From Proteobacteria bacterium UBA2363 (GTDB taxonomy: Bacteria; Pseudomonadota; Gammaproteobacteria; Xanthomonadales; UBA2363): a stretch of 64,000 nt of DNA. This document shows positions 1 through 11,267 of the stretch, one piece after another. The stretch spans positions 210,514 to 274,513 of the forward strand of contig DDTN01000014.1 of assembly GCA_002344355.1 (NCBI GenBank). Reading direction: 5' to 3'. The position numbers were made by a program, and so were the translations under genes. Below the pieces are notes generated by a model. The model searched no databases. It was not told the origin of the DNA and saw only the letters and a list, made by a program, of their open reading frames with translations. Every line of letters starts with the position of its first letter. Position 1 is the first letter of the stretch.

Positions 1-135
1 CGTTCCGAGCGCTCGCTCAAGCGCGACTGGCGGCGCGCGCGGGCCTGGCTGTACCGGGCGCTGGACGGCGATGCGGGAAGGGCCGGCTGGCCCGTCGCAG
101 GCGCCGCCGACGATAGCCGTGACGAGGGCGCCTGA
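1..135 (+). CDS. ECF sigma factor, C-terminal fragment (window edge)
   Basis: Only the last 44 codons are inside the window. They read as the end of sigma region 4: the stretch RSERSLKRDWRRAR is identical in the two full ECF sigma genes at 7411 and 52963, so this is a third member of the same family (Sigma70_ECF / TIGR02999 type). The gene ends in TGA 25 bp before the kinase start at 161, in the same direction, so the two are probably co-transcribed. In this family a neighbouring Ser/Thr kinase commonly controls the sigma factor. Region 2, where the control residue would lie, is off the window. Confidence 0.85.
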   Translation, partial: RSERSLKRDWRRARAWLYRALDGDAGRAGWPVAGAADDSRDEGA

Positions 136-160
136 CACGGTGCGCGCGGGAGATCCGACG

Positions 161-3049
<2,889 letters not shown>

Positions 3050-3130
3050 CCCGCCCGGTCCGTGCTGCGCCGATGCCCGTCGTCGTCGGCGCGCCCTGCC
3101 GACCGCTGGGCCGGCCGGCCGCGCCCTGCC

Positions 3131-3916
3131 TCAGAGCGGCAACCTGCGCAGCGGCGTCTCGATCGGCTCGGCGTCCGGGTCGTCCGGCCTGAGGGTGAAC
3201 CGGGCCTCGTCGTGGCGAGCGCTCACGAACGTGCCCTCGCCGATCCGGGTCCGGACCACCTGGTCGCCCTCGCGCCGCGAGCGGTACACCGGCCCGCTCA
3301 GGTGACCGTAGCGGTTCGCGGTGGACTGCATCACCAGCCAGGTCGGCTCGCCATCGGCGTCGTATCCGACCCAGGTGAACATCATCCGGTCCGGGACGAC
3401 GTGCTCGACCAGCCAGCCCTCGCCGCTGTCCTGGTCGGCACGCATCCACCAGCCGGAGTAGTCGTGCAGGGGTTCGACCTCGTCCGGGTACACGCCCGGC
3501 GGCGGCGGCGCGACCGTGACGGCGAGCTCGGGGGCGAGCAGGGGACGATCCGGCCGTCCGGCGTCGACCAGGCGGATGCGGTACTCGCCCTGGGGCAGCT
3601 TGCCCAGCGACAGCGTCCGCGAGTTCCGGAAGCCTGGCCGCGGTATGAAGCAGCCGGTCGGGCGCACCTCGACCTCCAGGACGCCCTGGACATGCCTGAC
3701 CCGGGTGAGCTTCTGGCAATCCGGCGTCATCACCTGCAGCCAGGTCGCCTGCAGGGCGCGGGGCTGTCCGGGCAGGACCTGCATGGGCCAGTCCGGCGCC
3801 TGGGCGCCGACCTGGCCGCTGCCGGCCAGCATCAGAAGCACGGCGAGCAGGCGGGTCCGGCGCCCAGCGGGCAGGCGGCGCGGGCGCGCATCGGTGTCGG
3901 GCCGGGTCGGGTTCAT
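3131..3916 (-). CDS. Secreted protein with one SGEGW domain
   Basis: 261 residues, starting at an ATG with a strong GGAGG 6 bp upstream. A signal peptide is clear (residues about 22-38, ending GQVGAQA). The N-terminal half carries two cysteines that could form a disulphide. The C-terminal half has a tryptophan-rich block, YSGWWMRADQDSGEGW, then FTWVGYDADGEPTWLVM. The same block occurs twice in the neighbouring Kelch protein (4238-6016), so the two genes share a building unit. I do not know a named Pfam family for it, and no function can be given beyond an exported, probably periplasmic or surface, protein. Confidence 0.75.
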   Translation of the reverse strand: MNPTRPDTDARPRRLPAGRRTRLLAVLLMLAGSGQVGAQAPDWPMQVLPGQPRALQATWLQVMTPDCQKLTRVRHVQGVLEVEVRPTGCFIPRPGFRNSRTLSLGKLPQGEYRIRLVDAGRPDRPLLAPELAVTVAPPPPGVYPDEVEPLHDYSGWWMRADQDSGEGWLVEHVVPDRMMFTWVGYDADGEPTWLVMQSTANRYGHLSGPVYRSRREGDQVVRTRIGEGTFVSARHDEARFTLRPDDPDAEPIETPLRRLPL

Positions 3917-4237
3917 GGTGATCCTCCGTTCGCGTAGATCGGCGCATCGGGCATCCGGGCGCCGCAGCGAGCCGGCGTCGGAACCTGCACTGGTGCGTAC
4001 ACCTTGCCATGCGCAGGCCGGGCGGGACAGCCTGTGCCCTTGCGGCGCGACGCACGAGCCTTCGCAGGCCGCGCGATGCCCGGGATCCGGCGAAGGGCCG
4101 GACCGCTGCGCGCGGCCTGCGATGACGGCCCGGGCAGGCACCGGCACCGACGCCGTCGGCGGCGCGGAGCCGGTCCGGTCCGGTGCCAGGCGGACGACCT
4201 GACAGGCGAAGGGACGGGCGGTCCGTCGCGCGGACCG
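3917..4237. other. Intergenic region without a gene (321 bp)
   Basis: Lies between the Kelch gene stop and the start of the SGEGW protein, both on the minus strand, so it should hold the promoter of the latter. I see the Shine-Dalgarno at its edge and a short hairpin at 4219-4237, but no convincing -35/-10 pair and no small open frame with gene-like codon use. Confidence 0.5.
4219..4237 (-). terminator. Possible hairpin terminator after the Kelch gene
   Basis: A perfect 7-bp stem (CGGTCCG/CGGACCG, loop of 5) starts directly at the stop codon of the minus-strand Kelch gene. There is no T tract after it, so it may only stabilise the 3' end. Confidence 0.3.
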
Positions 4238-6016
4238 TCAGGGCACCGCCAGCACCTGCACACGTCGCGAGCTGGCGATGTCGCCGACCGCCACCGAACC
4301 GGGCAGCACCAGCAGTCGGGCACCGACCACGACCGCCGGGCCGCCGTGCACGGCGAACGGCAGGTCGGGCAGCGGCCGCCAGGCGCCCAGGACCGGGTCC
4401 AGGTACTCGGCCTGGCCGATCAGCGCGGGCGGCAGCAACGACTCGCCGCCGGCGACGACGATGCGGCCGCCCAGCACCGCCGCGGCGTGGCCGCTGCGCG
4501 CCGTGGCCATGGCCGGTCCCGGGCGGCTGGTGCCGGTGCCGGGATCGATCCGGGTGACGACGTTGTGGGCGATTCCGGAGACCGGCTCGCGGCCGCCGAT
4601 CAGCCACAGCTCGCCGGCGACCACGACCGCCGCGAGATGGTCGCGCGGCGCACCGGGATCGATGGCGAGGCTGCTCCAGGTGCCGGTGGCGGGATCGTAG
4701 CGGTCCAGCCAATCCTCGGCCGGACCCAGCCCGCCGGCCAGCACGATGCGGCCGCCCACCGACAGTGCGACGCCGGTGGCGCGGCCGCGCGGCATGTCGG
4801 GCAGGGCCTGCCACTGGTTGCCGGTCGGGTCGTACCGCCAGGCGTTGCGGTTCGGCTGCGGTGCCAGGGGGCCGCTGGCGAAGCCGCCGAACAGCCAGAT
4901 CGCGCCGTCGTGGGCGACCATCTGGGCATGGTCGCGCGGGGCCGGCAGGTCGGCCAGGCGGGTCCAGCCGCCGGCGACCGGGTCGTGGCGCCAGAACTCG
5001 CGGTGGCTGGTACCGATCGTCGACAGGCCGCCGGCGGCGTAGACCTGCCCGTCCAGCACCGTCGCCGGCCACTCGGAACGGTCCGGGCCCAGACCGGGCG
5101 CCAGCGACCAGGTGGCGCGGTCGAGGTCGAGCCGCGGCGGCAGCGCGCAGCCGGTGCCGTCCAGGCGGGTGAGCGGCACCAGGTCCATGCCGCCCGGCGC
5201 GAAGCCGGCCAGCACGGACGCGTGTTGCGCACGGCCGCCCTGGCAGTCGAAGTCGAAGCGCAGCGCGCCCCACTCGAAGCGCTCGACCGCATCCTGGTCG
5301 AAGCCGGCGCCGAAGCGGCCGCCGCGGGTCGCGTGCATCTGCGGGAACACCAGGACCCCGCCGTCGTCGCGTTCGCCGACGCCGATCATCCAGTACGGCG
5401 CGCCCTCGGGATCGAAGCTGTACCAGACCGCCAGGGCGCGGCCATCGGGGAGCCACTGCATCGACCAGCCTTCGCCGGAGCGGGCCGGGTCGAACCAGGA
5501 GCCGCTCTGGCCGGCGCGGCCGTCCGCCGGCGGCGGCGCGTCCCCGGGGCAGGGCAGGCCCATGGCGCTGGTGATGCGTTCCCAGGGCAGGGTCAACTGC
5601 TGGCCGAGGACGTCGAACGCCAGGCTGCCGGTCCGGCAGTCGCCGAACTCCAGCCGGGCACGGCCGACCGCCTGCTGCACGATCTGGCCGGGGTCGAAGG
5701 CCGGCCCGAAGCGGCCGCCCGTGGTCAGCACCACCGGATCGAAGTCGATGCCGCCGGCGTCGATCCGGCCCTCGGCGGTGAGCCAGCGCTGGCGGCCCGC
5801 TTCGTCGTAGGTGAACCAGTACAGCAGGGCCTGGGTCGGCGACAGCAGTTCCAGCATCCAGCCTTCGCCGGAGCGGTCCGGCGAGTACCAGTGGCCGCTG
5901 TGGTGCGGCTGCGGCGACGCGGCGCCCAGGCTGCCGGCGACCACCAGGAACAGCAACGGCGCCAGCACCCGCAGGTGGCGGACGGGGCGCGGGGAGGGCG
6001 GGGAATGCTTGGTCAC
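4238..6016 (-). CDS. Secreted Kelch-repeat protein with two SGEGW domains
   Basis: 592 residues. Signal peptide at about 12-32 (hydrophobic LLFLVVAGSLGAAS). Two related tryptophan-rich domains follow: HSGHWYSPDRSGEGW near residue 38 and QSGSWFDPARSGEGW near 170, each continued by a YWFTYDEAG or VWYSFDPEG strand and a GGRFG motif. From about 300 on there are six Kelch-type blades (for example VYAAGGL, IWLFGGF, IVLAGGL, LWLIGGR, IVVAGGE), predicting a beta-propeller. The start is GTG at 6016 because no in-frame ATG exists close by; the Shine-Dalgarno is weak. Probable exported binding or adhesion protein; ligand unknown. It stands next to the one-domain SGEGW gene but 321 bp separates them. Confidence 0.8.
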   Translation of the reverse strand: MTKHSPPSPRPVRHLRVLAPLLFLVVAGSLGAASPQPHHSGHWYSPDRSGEGWMLELLSPTQALLYWFTYDEAGRQRWLTAEGRIDAGGIDFDPVVLTTGGRFGPAFDPGQIVQQAVGRARLEFGDCRTGSLAFDVLGQQLTLPWERITSAMGLPCPGDAPPPADGRAGQSGSWFDPARSGEGWSMQWLPDGRALAVWYSFDPEGAPYWMIGVGERDDGGVLVFPQMHATRGGRFGAGFDQDAVERFEWGALRFDFDCQGGRAQHASVLAGFAPGGMDLVPLTRLDGTGCALPPRLDLDRATWSLAPGLGPDRSEWPATVLDGQVYAAGGLSTIGTSHREFWRHDPVAGGWTRLADLPAPRDHAQMVAHDGAIWLFGGFASGPLAPQPNRNAWRYDPTGNQWQALPDMPRGRATGVALSVGGRIVLAGGLGPAEDWLDRYDPATGTWSSLAIDPGAPRDHLAAVVVAGELWLIGGREPVSGIAHNVVTRIDPGTGTSRPGPAMATARSGHAAAVLGGRIVVAGGESLLPPALIGQAEYLDPVLGAWRPLPDLPFAVHGGPAVVVGARLLVLPGSVAVGDIASSRRVQVLAVP

Positions 6017-6370
6017 GGCGGCTACCTACGACATGCGTCGTACTGAGGGTGCCTGCGCCGCTCAGGGCTGTCAATCCCGGACCGGCGCCCTCGGCCAGCC
6101 CGGCCGGGCGCGTGGTGAGGAGGGGCACGGTGCGGCCGGACATTCCCCCGGGGCGCGCTGCGGCGCGACTGCCGGATCGGGATGCCCGCCGGCGGCGATC
6201 GCCGGAGCGCGATCGCCGCCGCCGTGCCGTCCTGCGGCGTGTCGGGGCGGTCCGCCTGGCATCGGCAGGCCCGACCGGTCCGGGTGGCGCCGTCGGGCCG
6301 GGCCGGACCTGCGGCAGGCGTCCGGCCCTTGCGTTCTCGCCAGGACGCGCGCGTTCCGGCCGGCTGGCCC
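6017..6370. other. Intergenic region with a 12-bp-stem hairpin (354 bp)
   Basis: Upstream region of the Kelch gene, downstream of the 6371-7183 gene. At 6190-6221 there is a perfect inverted repeat (CGGCGGCGATCG ... CGATCGCCGCCG, loop of 8). It could end the transcript of the upstream gene, but there is no T tract. No credible gene is seen; the open plus-strand frame here is arginine-rich nonsense typical of high-GC DNA. Confidence 0.5.
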
Positions 6371-7183
6371 TCAGTCGCCGCTGCTGCTGCTGTTGATCGC
6401 GTCCATCCGCCAGCTGCCGTCGATCTTCAGCATCGCGGCCGTGCCGCGGATCGGGCCGGTCGCGTCGCGGCCGGTGAATTCGACCCAGGCGCGGTCGCCA
6501 TCGACGGTGCCGCCCTGGATCGCCAGGCCGTCGACGCCGGGCGTGAAGGCCCTTGCCATTTGCAGTACCTGGGCAGCCTCGCCGGAGGCCACCGCGGCGC
6601 GCAGCTGCTCGGCCTGGTCGCGGGCCGAGTGGTTGATCATGCCCTCGATGTCGTCGCCATGGATGGCCTCCAGCATGGCCCGGAACGCGGCGCCGGGCTC
6701 GCCGCCATCGGCCGCCAGCGGCTGGCCGGCCCGCGGCACGTCCTGGGGCAGCACCGGCAGGTCGAACCGGACGGCATGGCCCGCCTCGTCCTGCCAGCGG
6801 CCCTTGATGCGATCGGTACCGGCGTCTTCCAGGCTCAGACCGTCGTTGCTGCTGCCGGAGATCGTGCTGCCGCCGGACAGGACGCTCCAGGACCACAGGA
6901 ACCCCCCCTCGGGATCGACCGTGAGCTGAAGGCTGTTGCCCGGGTGATCCATGAAGTCCCACACGTCGTACTTGCCGTCCGCGGCGAACGCGACGCGATC
7001 GAAGGCCTGGTCGCTGAACACGATGCGGACGTTGCGGCCATCGCGCACGGCCATGCCGTCGGCCACGGTGCGCAGTTCGCCGGCGGCCTGGAAGCGGCCG
7101 TCGGCGCTGCCGTCGTCGGCCGCTGCGGCGGGCGCCAGGCCCAGGGCGGCGGCGAGGAACAGCCAGGTTTGCAGGGACTTCAT
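6371..7183 (-). CDS. Secreted two-domain protein of an unnamed family (paralogue of 61367)
   Basis: 270 residues, ATG with GGAG 9 bp upstream. Signal peptide residues 1-22 (LFLAAALGLAPAAAA). The first domain contains VRIVFSDQAFDRVAF, DFMDHPGN and a closing VRFDLPVLP. The same motifs occur in the same order in the 156-residue protein at 61367-61837 (LVFSDVAFDRAAM, DFLHHPGA, IRFDLPVVP), so the two are paralogues. The second half, absent from the paralogue, ends in LKIDGSWRMD and resembles an NTF2/DUF4878-like fold, where such a C-terminal strand is usual. Function unknown; periplasmic location inferred. It is divergent from the ECF sigma gene at 7411. Confidence 0.75.
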   Translation of the reverse strand: MKSLQTWLFLAAALGLAPAAAADDGSADGRFQAAGELRTVADGMAVRDGRNVRIVFSDQAFDRVAFAADGKYDVWDFMDHPGNSLQLTVDPEGGFLWSWSVLSGGSTISGSSNDGLSLEDAGTDRIKGRWQDEAGHAVRFDLPVLPQDVPRAGQPLAADGGEPGAAFRAMLEAIHGDDIEGMINHSARDQAEQLRAAVASGEAAQVLQMARAFTPGVDGLAIQGGTVDGDRAWVEFTGRDATGPIRGTAAMLKIDGSWRMDAINSSSSGD

Positions 7184-7349
7184 GTGCGGATCTCCGTTCG
7201 GGTCGGGGCGCCGGCAATCGACGCTGTCCCTGCCCGCCACGCAGGAAGCGCCGCTGCCGGGCCAGGCTGCACTGACCGGGTCGCCGGCGGCGGGCTTCGT
7301 GCGGCCCGCCCCGGGCCGACGTGGCGACCGGCTTGCCGAGCCCTCGCGG

Positions 7350-7361
7350 TCGTGGCACGGT
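7350..7361 (+). promoter_or_regulatory. Motif TCGTGGCACGGT shared with the other ECF gene
   Basis: Eleven of these 12 bases recur at 52919-52930 in front of the second full ECF sigma gene. It lies 49 bp before the start codon here and 32 bp before it there. It could be part of a shared, possibly self-activated promoter, but chance is not excluded. Confidence 0.25.
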
Positions 7362-7410
7362 GCCCGGGGCCGGTCTGCGTGGGGCGCCGGCCATCGCACC
7401 AGGAGTCCGG

Positions 7411-8022
7411 ATGGAGCGTGCAGCGGACGAAGGCGCCGGCAGGGGCGACATCACGCGCCTGCTGGAGCGGGCGCGCGGCGGCGACCGGGCCGCGACCTCG
7501 GCCCTGTTCAGCGCCCTCTACGACGAGCTCAAGCGCCTGGCGCGCGGCCAGCTGCACGGGCCGTCGCCGCCGATGCAGGCCACCTCGCTGGTGCACGAGG
7601 CCTGGTGCAAGCTGGCGATCGGCGCCGCGGTCGACGCCCGCGACCGCGAGCACTTCCACGCCGTGGCGGCGCGGGTCATGCGCCAGGTGGTGATCGACCA
7701 TGTCCGGGCCCGGGCGGCGTTGCGGCGCGGCGGCGACCTCGCCATCGGCAGCCTGGACAGCCAGGCCCTGCGCATCGCCGCCAGTCCGGAAGGCGACGAC
7801 GAGCTGCTTGCCCTCGACGAGGCGCTCGGCCGCCTGGCGACGGTCGATGCCGACCTCGCCCGGCTGGTGGAGTTGCGCTTCTTCGCGGGCCTGGAGCTGG
7901 TCGAGATCAGCGGCCTGGTCGGCCGTTCGGAGCGTTCGCTCAAGCGCGACTGGCGGCGGGCCCGGGCCTTCCTGCACGCCCAGATCGACGATGCCGCAGG
8001 GTCCCTGCTGCCGGGCGCCTGA
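7411..8022 (+). CDS. ECF sigma factor, kinase-linked type (TIGR02999-like)
   Basis: 203 residues, ATG with AGGAG 6 bp upstream. Region 2 contains YDELKRLARGQLHG and then ATSLVHEAWCKL at about 57-68. Most ECF factors have an acidic DAED-type motif here that contacts RNA polymerase; this one has Ala-Thr-Ser-Leu instead. In the ECF43-type factor studied in Vibrio parahaemolyticus a threonine in this place is phosphorylated by a Ser/Thr kinase to switch the factor on. T58 (or S59) is the equivalent candidate here. Region 4 ends in RSERSLKRDWRRARAFL. The next gene downstream, 157 bp on, is a diguanylate cyclase, not a kinase. No anti-sigma gene is adjacent. Confidence 0.92.
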   Translation: MERAADEGAGRGDITRLLERARGGDRAATSALFSALYDELKRLARGQLHGPSPPMQATSLVHEAWCKLAIGAAVDARDREHFHAVAARVMRQVVIDHVRARAALRRGGDLAIGSLDSQALRIAASPEGDDELLALDEALGRLATVDADLARLVELRFFAGLELVEISGLVGRSERSLKRDWRRARAFLHAQIDDAAGSLLPGA

Positions 8023-8179
8023 GCGGCGCCCCGCTGTCCGTCCCGCACCGGTTCGCGTCGCACCGGTCGACCGCGTCCGGGCGCCTGCCAGGCTTGCACG
8101 GGCCGCGCCGGGAGGATAAGAAGAGGGCCATGGGACAGCGCGGGCGCTGCCTGCGCGGCAACACCGGGGATGGCCAGGG

Positions 8180-11100
8180 ATGGAAGGCAAGGTCGCAGGC
8201 AGGTCTGGGCCCGCACGCTGGCGCGGCCTGCTGGCGTGCCTGCTGCTGGCGCCGCTGGCGGCGCTCGCCGCGACGTCCCCCGAGTTGCTGCGCCACCACG
8301 CCTGGCAGACCTGGAGCAGCGAGTCGGGCCTGCCGCAGATCTCCGGCAAGGCGCTGGCCCGCGATGCCGACGGACTGATGTGGATCGGCACCGAGAACGG
8401 CCTGGCCCGCTTCGACGGCAGCCGGTTCGAGACCTTCACGCCCGGCACCACGCCGGCGCTGGCGGCGAGCTGGATCACCCGCCTGCGCGCGGACGCCGGC
8501 GGTGCGATCTGGATCGGCACCCTGCGCAACCTGGCGGTGCATGCCGACGGCCGTTTCCTGGGCAGCCCCGACATCGGCGAAGTCGCTGACCTCGCCCCGC
8601 TGGCCGACGGCAGCGTGCTGGTCGCAGGGGCCGGCCTGTGGCGGGCCCGGATCGATGCCGGCGCCCTGCTGCTGGCCGCCGAGCCCGGCTGGGACGGGCC
8701 GGTGCGCCGACTGCTGGCGTTGGCCGACGGCGGGCGCTGGCTGCTGCGCGGGCAGCGCGAGCTGTGGTGGTGGCCGGCCGAGGGGAACCCGGTGCCGGCC
8801 TCGCTGCCGCCCGAGATCGGCCTGGTCTCGACCCTGCTCGACGCCGGCGGCGAGCTCTGGCTGGGTACCGACGCCGGCCTGTACCGGCATCGCGGCGGTC
8901 GCTTCCAGGCCGACCCGGACGCCCTGGGCGGCCGCAACCTGGCCGTGCAGTCGCTCGGCATCGACGCTGCCGGCACCGTGTGGATCGGCAGCTTCGGCGA
9001 GCTGCTGCTGCGCCACGCCGACGGCCGGGTCGAGGCCGTCGAACCGGACGCCCCCGAAGCGTTTCCCTGGATCGTCAGCTTCCTGGCGACCCCGCAGGGG
9101 GTCTGGCTGGGTAGCCAGTACCACGGTGTCCGGCACTACTGGCGGCCGGGCATCCGGCGCCATGGTCCGCGCGACGGCCTGCCCGACCCGACCGCCTGGT
9201 CGTTCGCGGTCGACGGCGCGCGCGTGCTGGTCGGCACCGATCGCGGTGTCGCCGCATGGACCGGCAACCGCTTCGAGACCGTGCTCGCAGCCGACTCGCT
9301 GCCGCATCCGGCCGTGTACGCGTTGCTGCTGGACGGTCAGGGGCGGCTGTGGGCGGGCACCCGCGCGGGGCTGGTCCGGATCGATCCCGGACGCACGCCT
9401 CCCTTGGCCTTTCCCGCCCTGGACGGCATCCAGGTGAACGGTCTGCTGGCGCTGCCCGACGGCCGCGTCCTGGTGGCCGCCGCCAGCGGCCTTCTTGTGG
9501 CCGGCGATGGCGGGGTGTCCGAGCGCTACCCCGGCTCGCCGCTGGCCGGGCGCCGGGTGCGCTCGCTGGTGCTGGATGCCGGTGGCGCGCTGTGGATCGC
9601 CACCGAGACCGGCCTGTTCCGGGCCGTCGGAGAGCAGGTCGAGGCGGTCGCAGGCGCCGGCCTGGACGGCGCCTTCGTGACCAGCGTGCGGACCCTGGCC
9701 GACGGCCGCATCGCCGTCGGCAGCTACGACCGCGGCATCGCCGTCGGCCGTGCCCAGGGGCCGTGGCTGCGGCTGGGGCGCGCCAACGGGCTGCCCTCGG
9801 ACACCGTGTTCAACCTGTTCGAGCATGCCGGCGCCCTGCTGGTCTCCTATCACGACGGGGTCTACCGCCTGCCGCCCGAATCGTTCGCCGCGCACGACGA
9901 CGCGTCGCGGGAACGGGCCTTCGAGATGCTGCTGCTGGACGAGGGCGAGCGTCCCGGGCGCAGCCGCATCCGCTGCTGCAATGGCGCCGGCAACGACAAG
10001 GGCATCCTGCTCGCGGACAGCGTCCTGCTGCCGTCGCTGGCCGGCATCGTCGAGCTGCCGCTGGACACCCGCCCGGCGGACGCGCCGCAGGCCGAGGTGC
10101 TGGAGGTCGTCTTCGCAGGCACCGCACGGGTGCCGCGGCCGGTGTTGACGCTGCCGGTCGGCGTCCGCGACCTCGAGGTCGGCTTCCGCGCCGTCGACTT
10201 CCGGAATGCCGGTCGGCTGCGCTTCCGCTACCGGCTGGACGGCTTCGATGCCGACTGGCAGGACGTGGCGGGACGGTCGCGGGCCGCCTTCAGCCGCCTG
10301 CCGCCCGGGCGCTACCGCTTCCAGGTGCAGGCCCGGCTGAGCCAGCAGCCCTGGGGCGAGGCCGCCGGCTTCGAGCTGGTGGTGCCGCAACGCTTCGTGG
10401 AGGGCTGGCTGTTCCGCCTGCTGCTGCTGCTGGCCGCGGTCGTCCTGGTCGTTGCGCTGTTCCGTTGGCGCCTGCACCGCCTGCACCTGCAGCGGCTGGC
10501 CCTGGCCGAGACGGTTGCCGCGCGCACCCGCGACCTCGCGCTGGCGAACGCCCGCCTGGAAACCCTCAACCGCGACCTGGCCGAGGCCAGCCTGGTCGAC
10601 CCCCTGACCCAGCTGCGCAACCGCCGCTTCGTCCTCGAGCGCATGCCGGGACTGCTGGCGCAGGTCCGCCGCCAGCGCCAGGACAGCGGCCGCGACCTGG
10701 TGCTCGGGCTGATGCTGGTCGATGCCGACAGCTTCAAGCGGATCAACGACCGCTACGGCCACGAGACCGGCGACCGCGTGCTGTGCCGGATCGCCAAGGC
10801 GCTGCACGACGCGGTCCGCGCCGGCGACGAGGCGGTGCGCTGGGGCGGCGAGGAGTTCCTGGTGGTGCTTCCGGGCGTGGCCCGGGGCGAGTTGATGACC
10901 ATCGCCGATCGCATCCGGACCGGCATCGAGGCCTCCAGCGGCGGTCCCGGGCAGCCCTCCCGGGTCACCGCATCGGTCGGCGCCGCCGGCTGGCCGCTGA
11001 CCTCCGACGGCGGCGAACGCCACGACTGGCAGGTCGCGCTCAGCCTCGCCGACTTCGCCCTGTACCGGGCCAAGGATGCCGGCCGCAACCGCAGTGCCCT

Positions 11101-11221
11101 GCTCGAGCTGGCGCTGGTCGACCTGGCCGCCTGGCCGGACCGCCCCGACGCCGCCTTCCTGCAGGGCATGGTCGAGGCCCGCCGCGTCGGCCTGCGGATC
11201 GAACCCGCGCCGCAACCCTGA
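8180..11221 (+). CDS. Beta-propeller sensor diguanylate cyclase
   Basis: 1013 residues. A signal peptide or anchor (about 13-31) is followed by many two-component-regulator propeller repeats of the form GLMWIGTENGLARFDG, a Y_Y_Y domain at about 660-740 (FRYRLDGFDADW), a membrane helix at about 745-765, a coiled coil, and a C-terminal GGDEF domain. The active site reads GGEEF at 889-893, and RAGD five residues before it matches the product-inhibition I-site RxxD. It should therefore make cyclic di-GMP in the cytoplasm in response to a periplasmic signal. This is the HTCS sensor layout with a GGDEF output in place of a histidine kinase. Same direction as the sigma gene 157 bp upstream, so they may share control. 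Confidence 0.9.
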   Translation: MEGKVAGRSGPARWRGLLACLLLAPLAALAATSPELLRHHAWQTWSSESGLPQISGKALARDADGLMWIGTENGLARFDGSRFETFTPGTTPALAASWITRLRADAGGAIWIGTLRNLAVHADGRFLGSPDIGEVADLAPLADGSVLVAGAGLWRARIDAGALLLAAEPGWDGPVRRLLALADGGRWLLRGQRELWWWPAEGNPVPASLPPEIGLVSTLLDAGGELWLGTDAGLYRHRGGRFQADPDALGGRNLAVQSLGIDAAGTVWIGSFGELLLRHADGRVEAVEPDAPEAFPWIVSFLATPQGVWLGSQYHGVRHYWRPGIRRHGPRDGLPDPTAWSFAVDGARVLVGTDRGVAAWTGNRFETVLAADSLPHPAVYALLLDGQGRLWAGTRAGLVRIDPGRTPPLAFPALDGIQVNGLLALPDGRVLVAAASGLLVAGDGGVSERYPGSPLAGRRVRSLVLDAGGALWIATETGLFRAVGEQVEAVAGAGLDGAFVTSVRTLADGRIAVGSYDRGIAVGRAQGPWLRLGRANGLPSDTVFNLFEHAGALLVSYHDGVYRLPPESFAAHDDASRERAFEMLLLDEGERPGRSRIRCCNGAGNDKGILLADSVLLPSLAGIVELPLDTRPADAPQAEVLEVVFAGTARVPRPVLTLPVGVRDLEVGFRAVDFRNAGRLRFRYRLDGFDADWQDVAGRSRAAFSRLPPGRYRFQVQARLSQQPWGEAAGFELVVPQRFVEGWLFRLLLLLAAVVLVVALFRWRLHRLHLQRLALAETVAARTRDLALANARLETLNRDLAEASLVDPLTQLRNRRFVLERMPGLLAQVRRQRQDSGRDLVLGLMLVDADSFKRINDRYGHETGDRVLCRIAKALHDAVRAGDEAVRWGGEEFLVVLPGVARGELMTIADRIRTGIEASSGGPGQPSRVTASVGAAGWPLTSDGGERHDWQVALSLADFALYRAKDAGRNRSALLELALVDLAAWPDRPDAAFLQGMVEARRVGLRIEPAPQP

Positions 11222-11267
11222 CCGGGGCTGGCGGGCGCAGCCGCGCGCGGCGCCCGGCGATCGCCGA

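Noticed and set aside
6194..6203. GGCGATCGCC (also near 11256), resembling the HIP1 palindrome GCGATCGC
   Set aside because: Only a few copies in 64 kb of GC-rich DNA; expected by chance, unlike in cyanobacteria.
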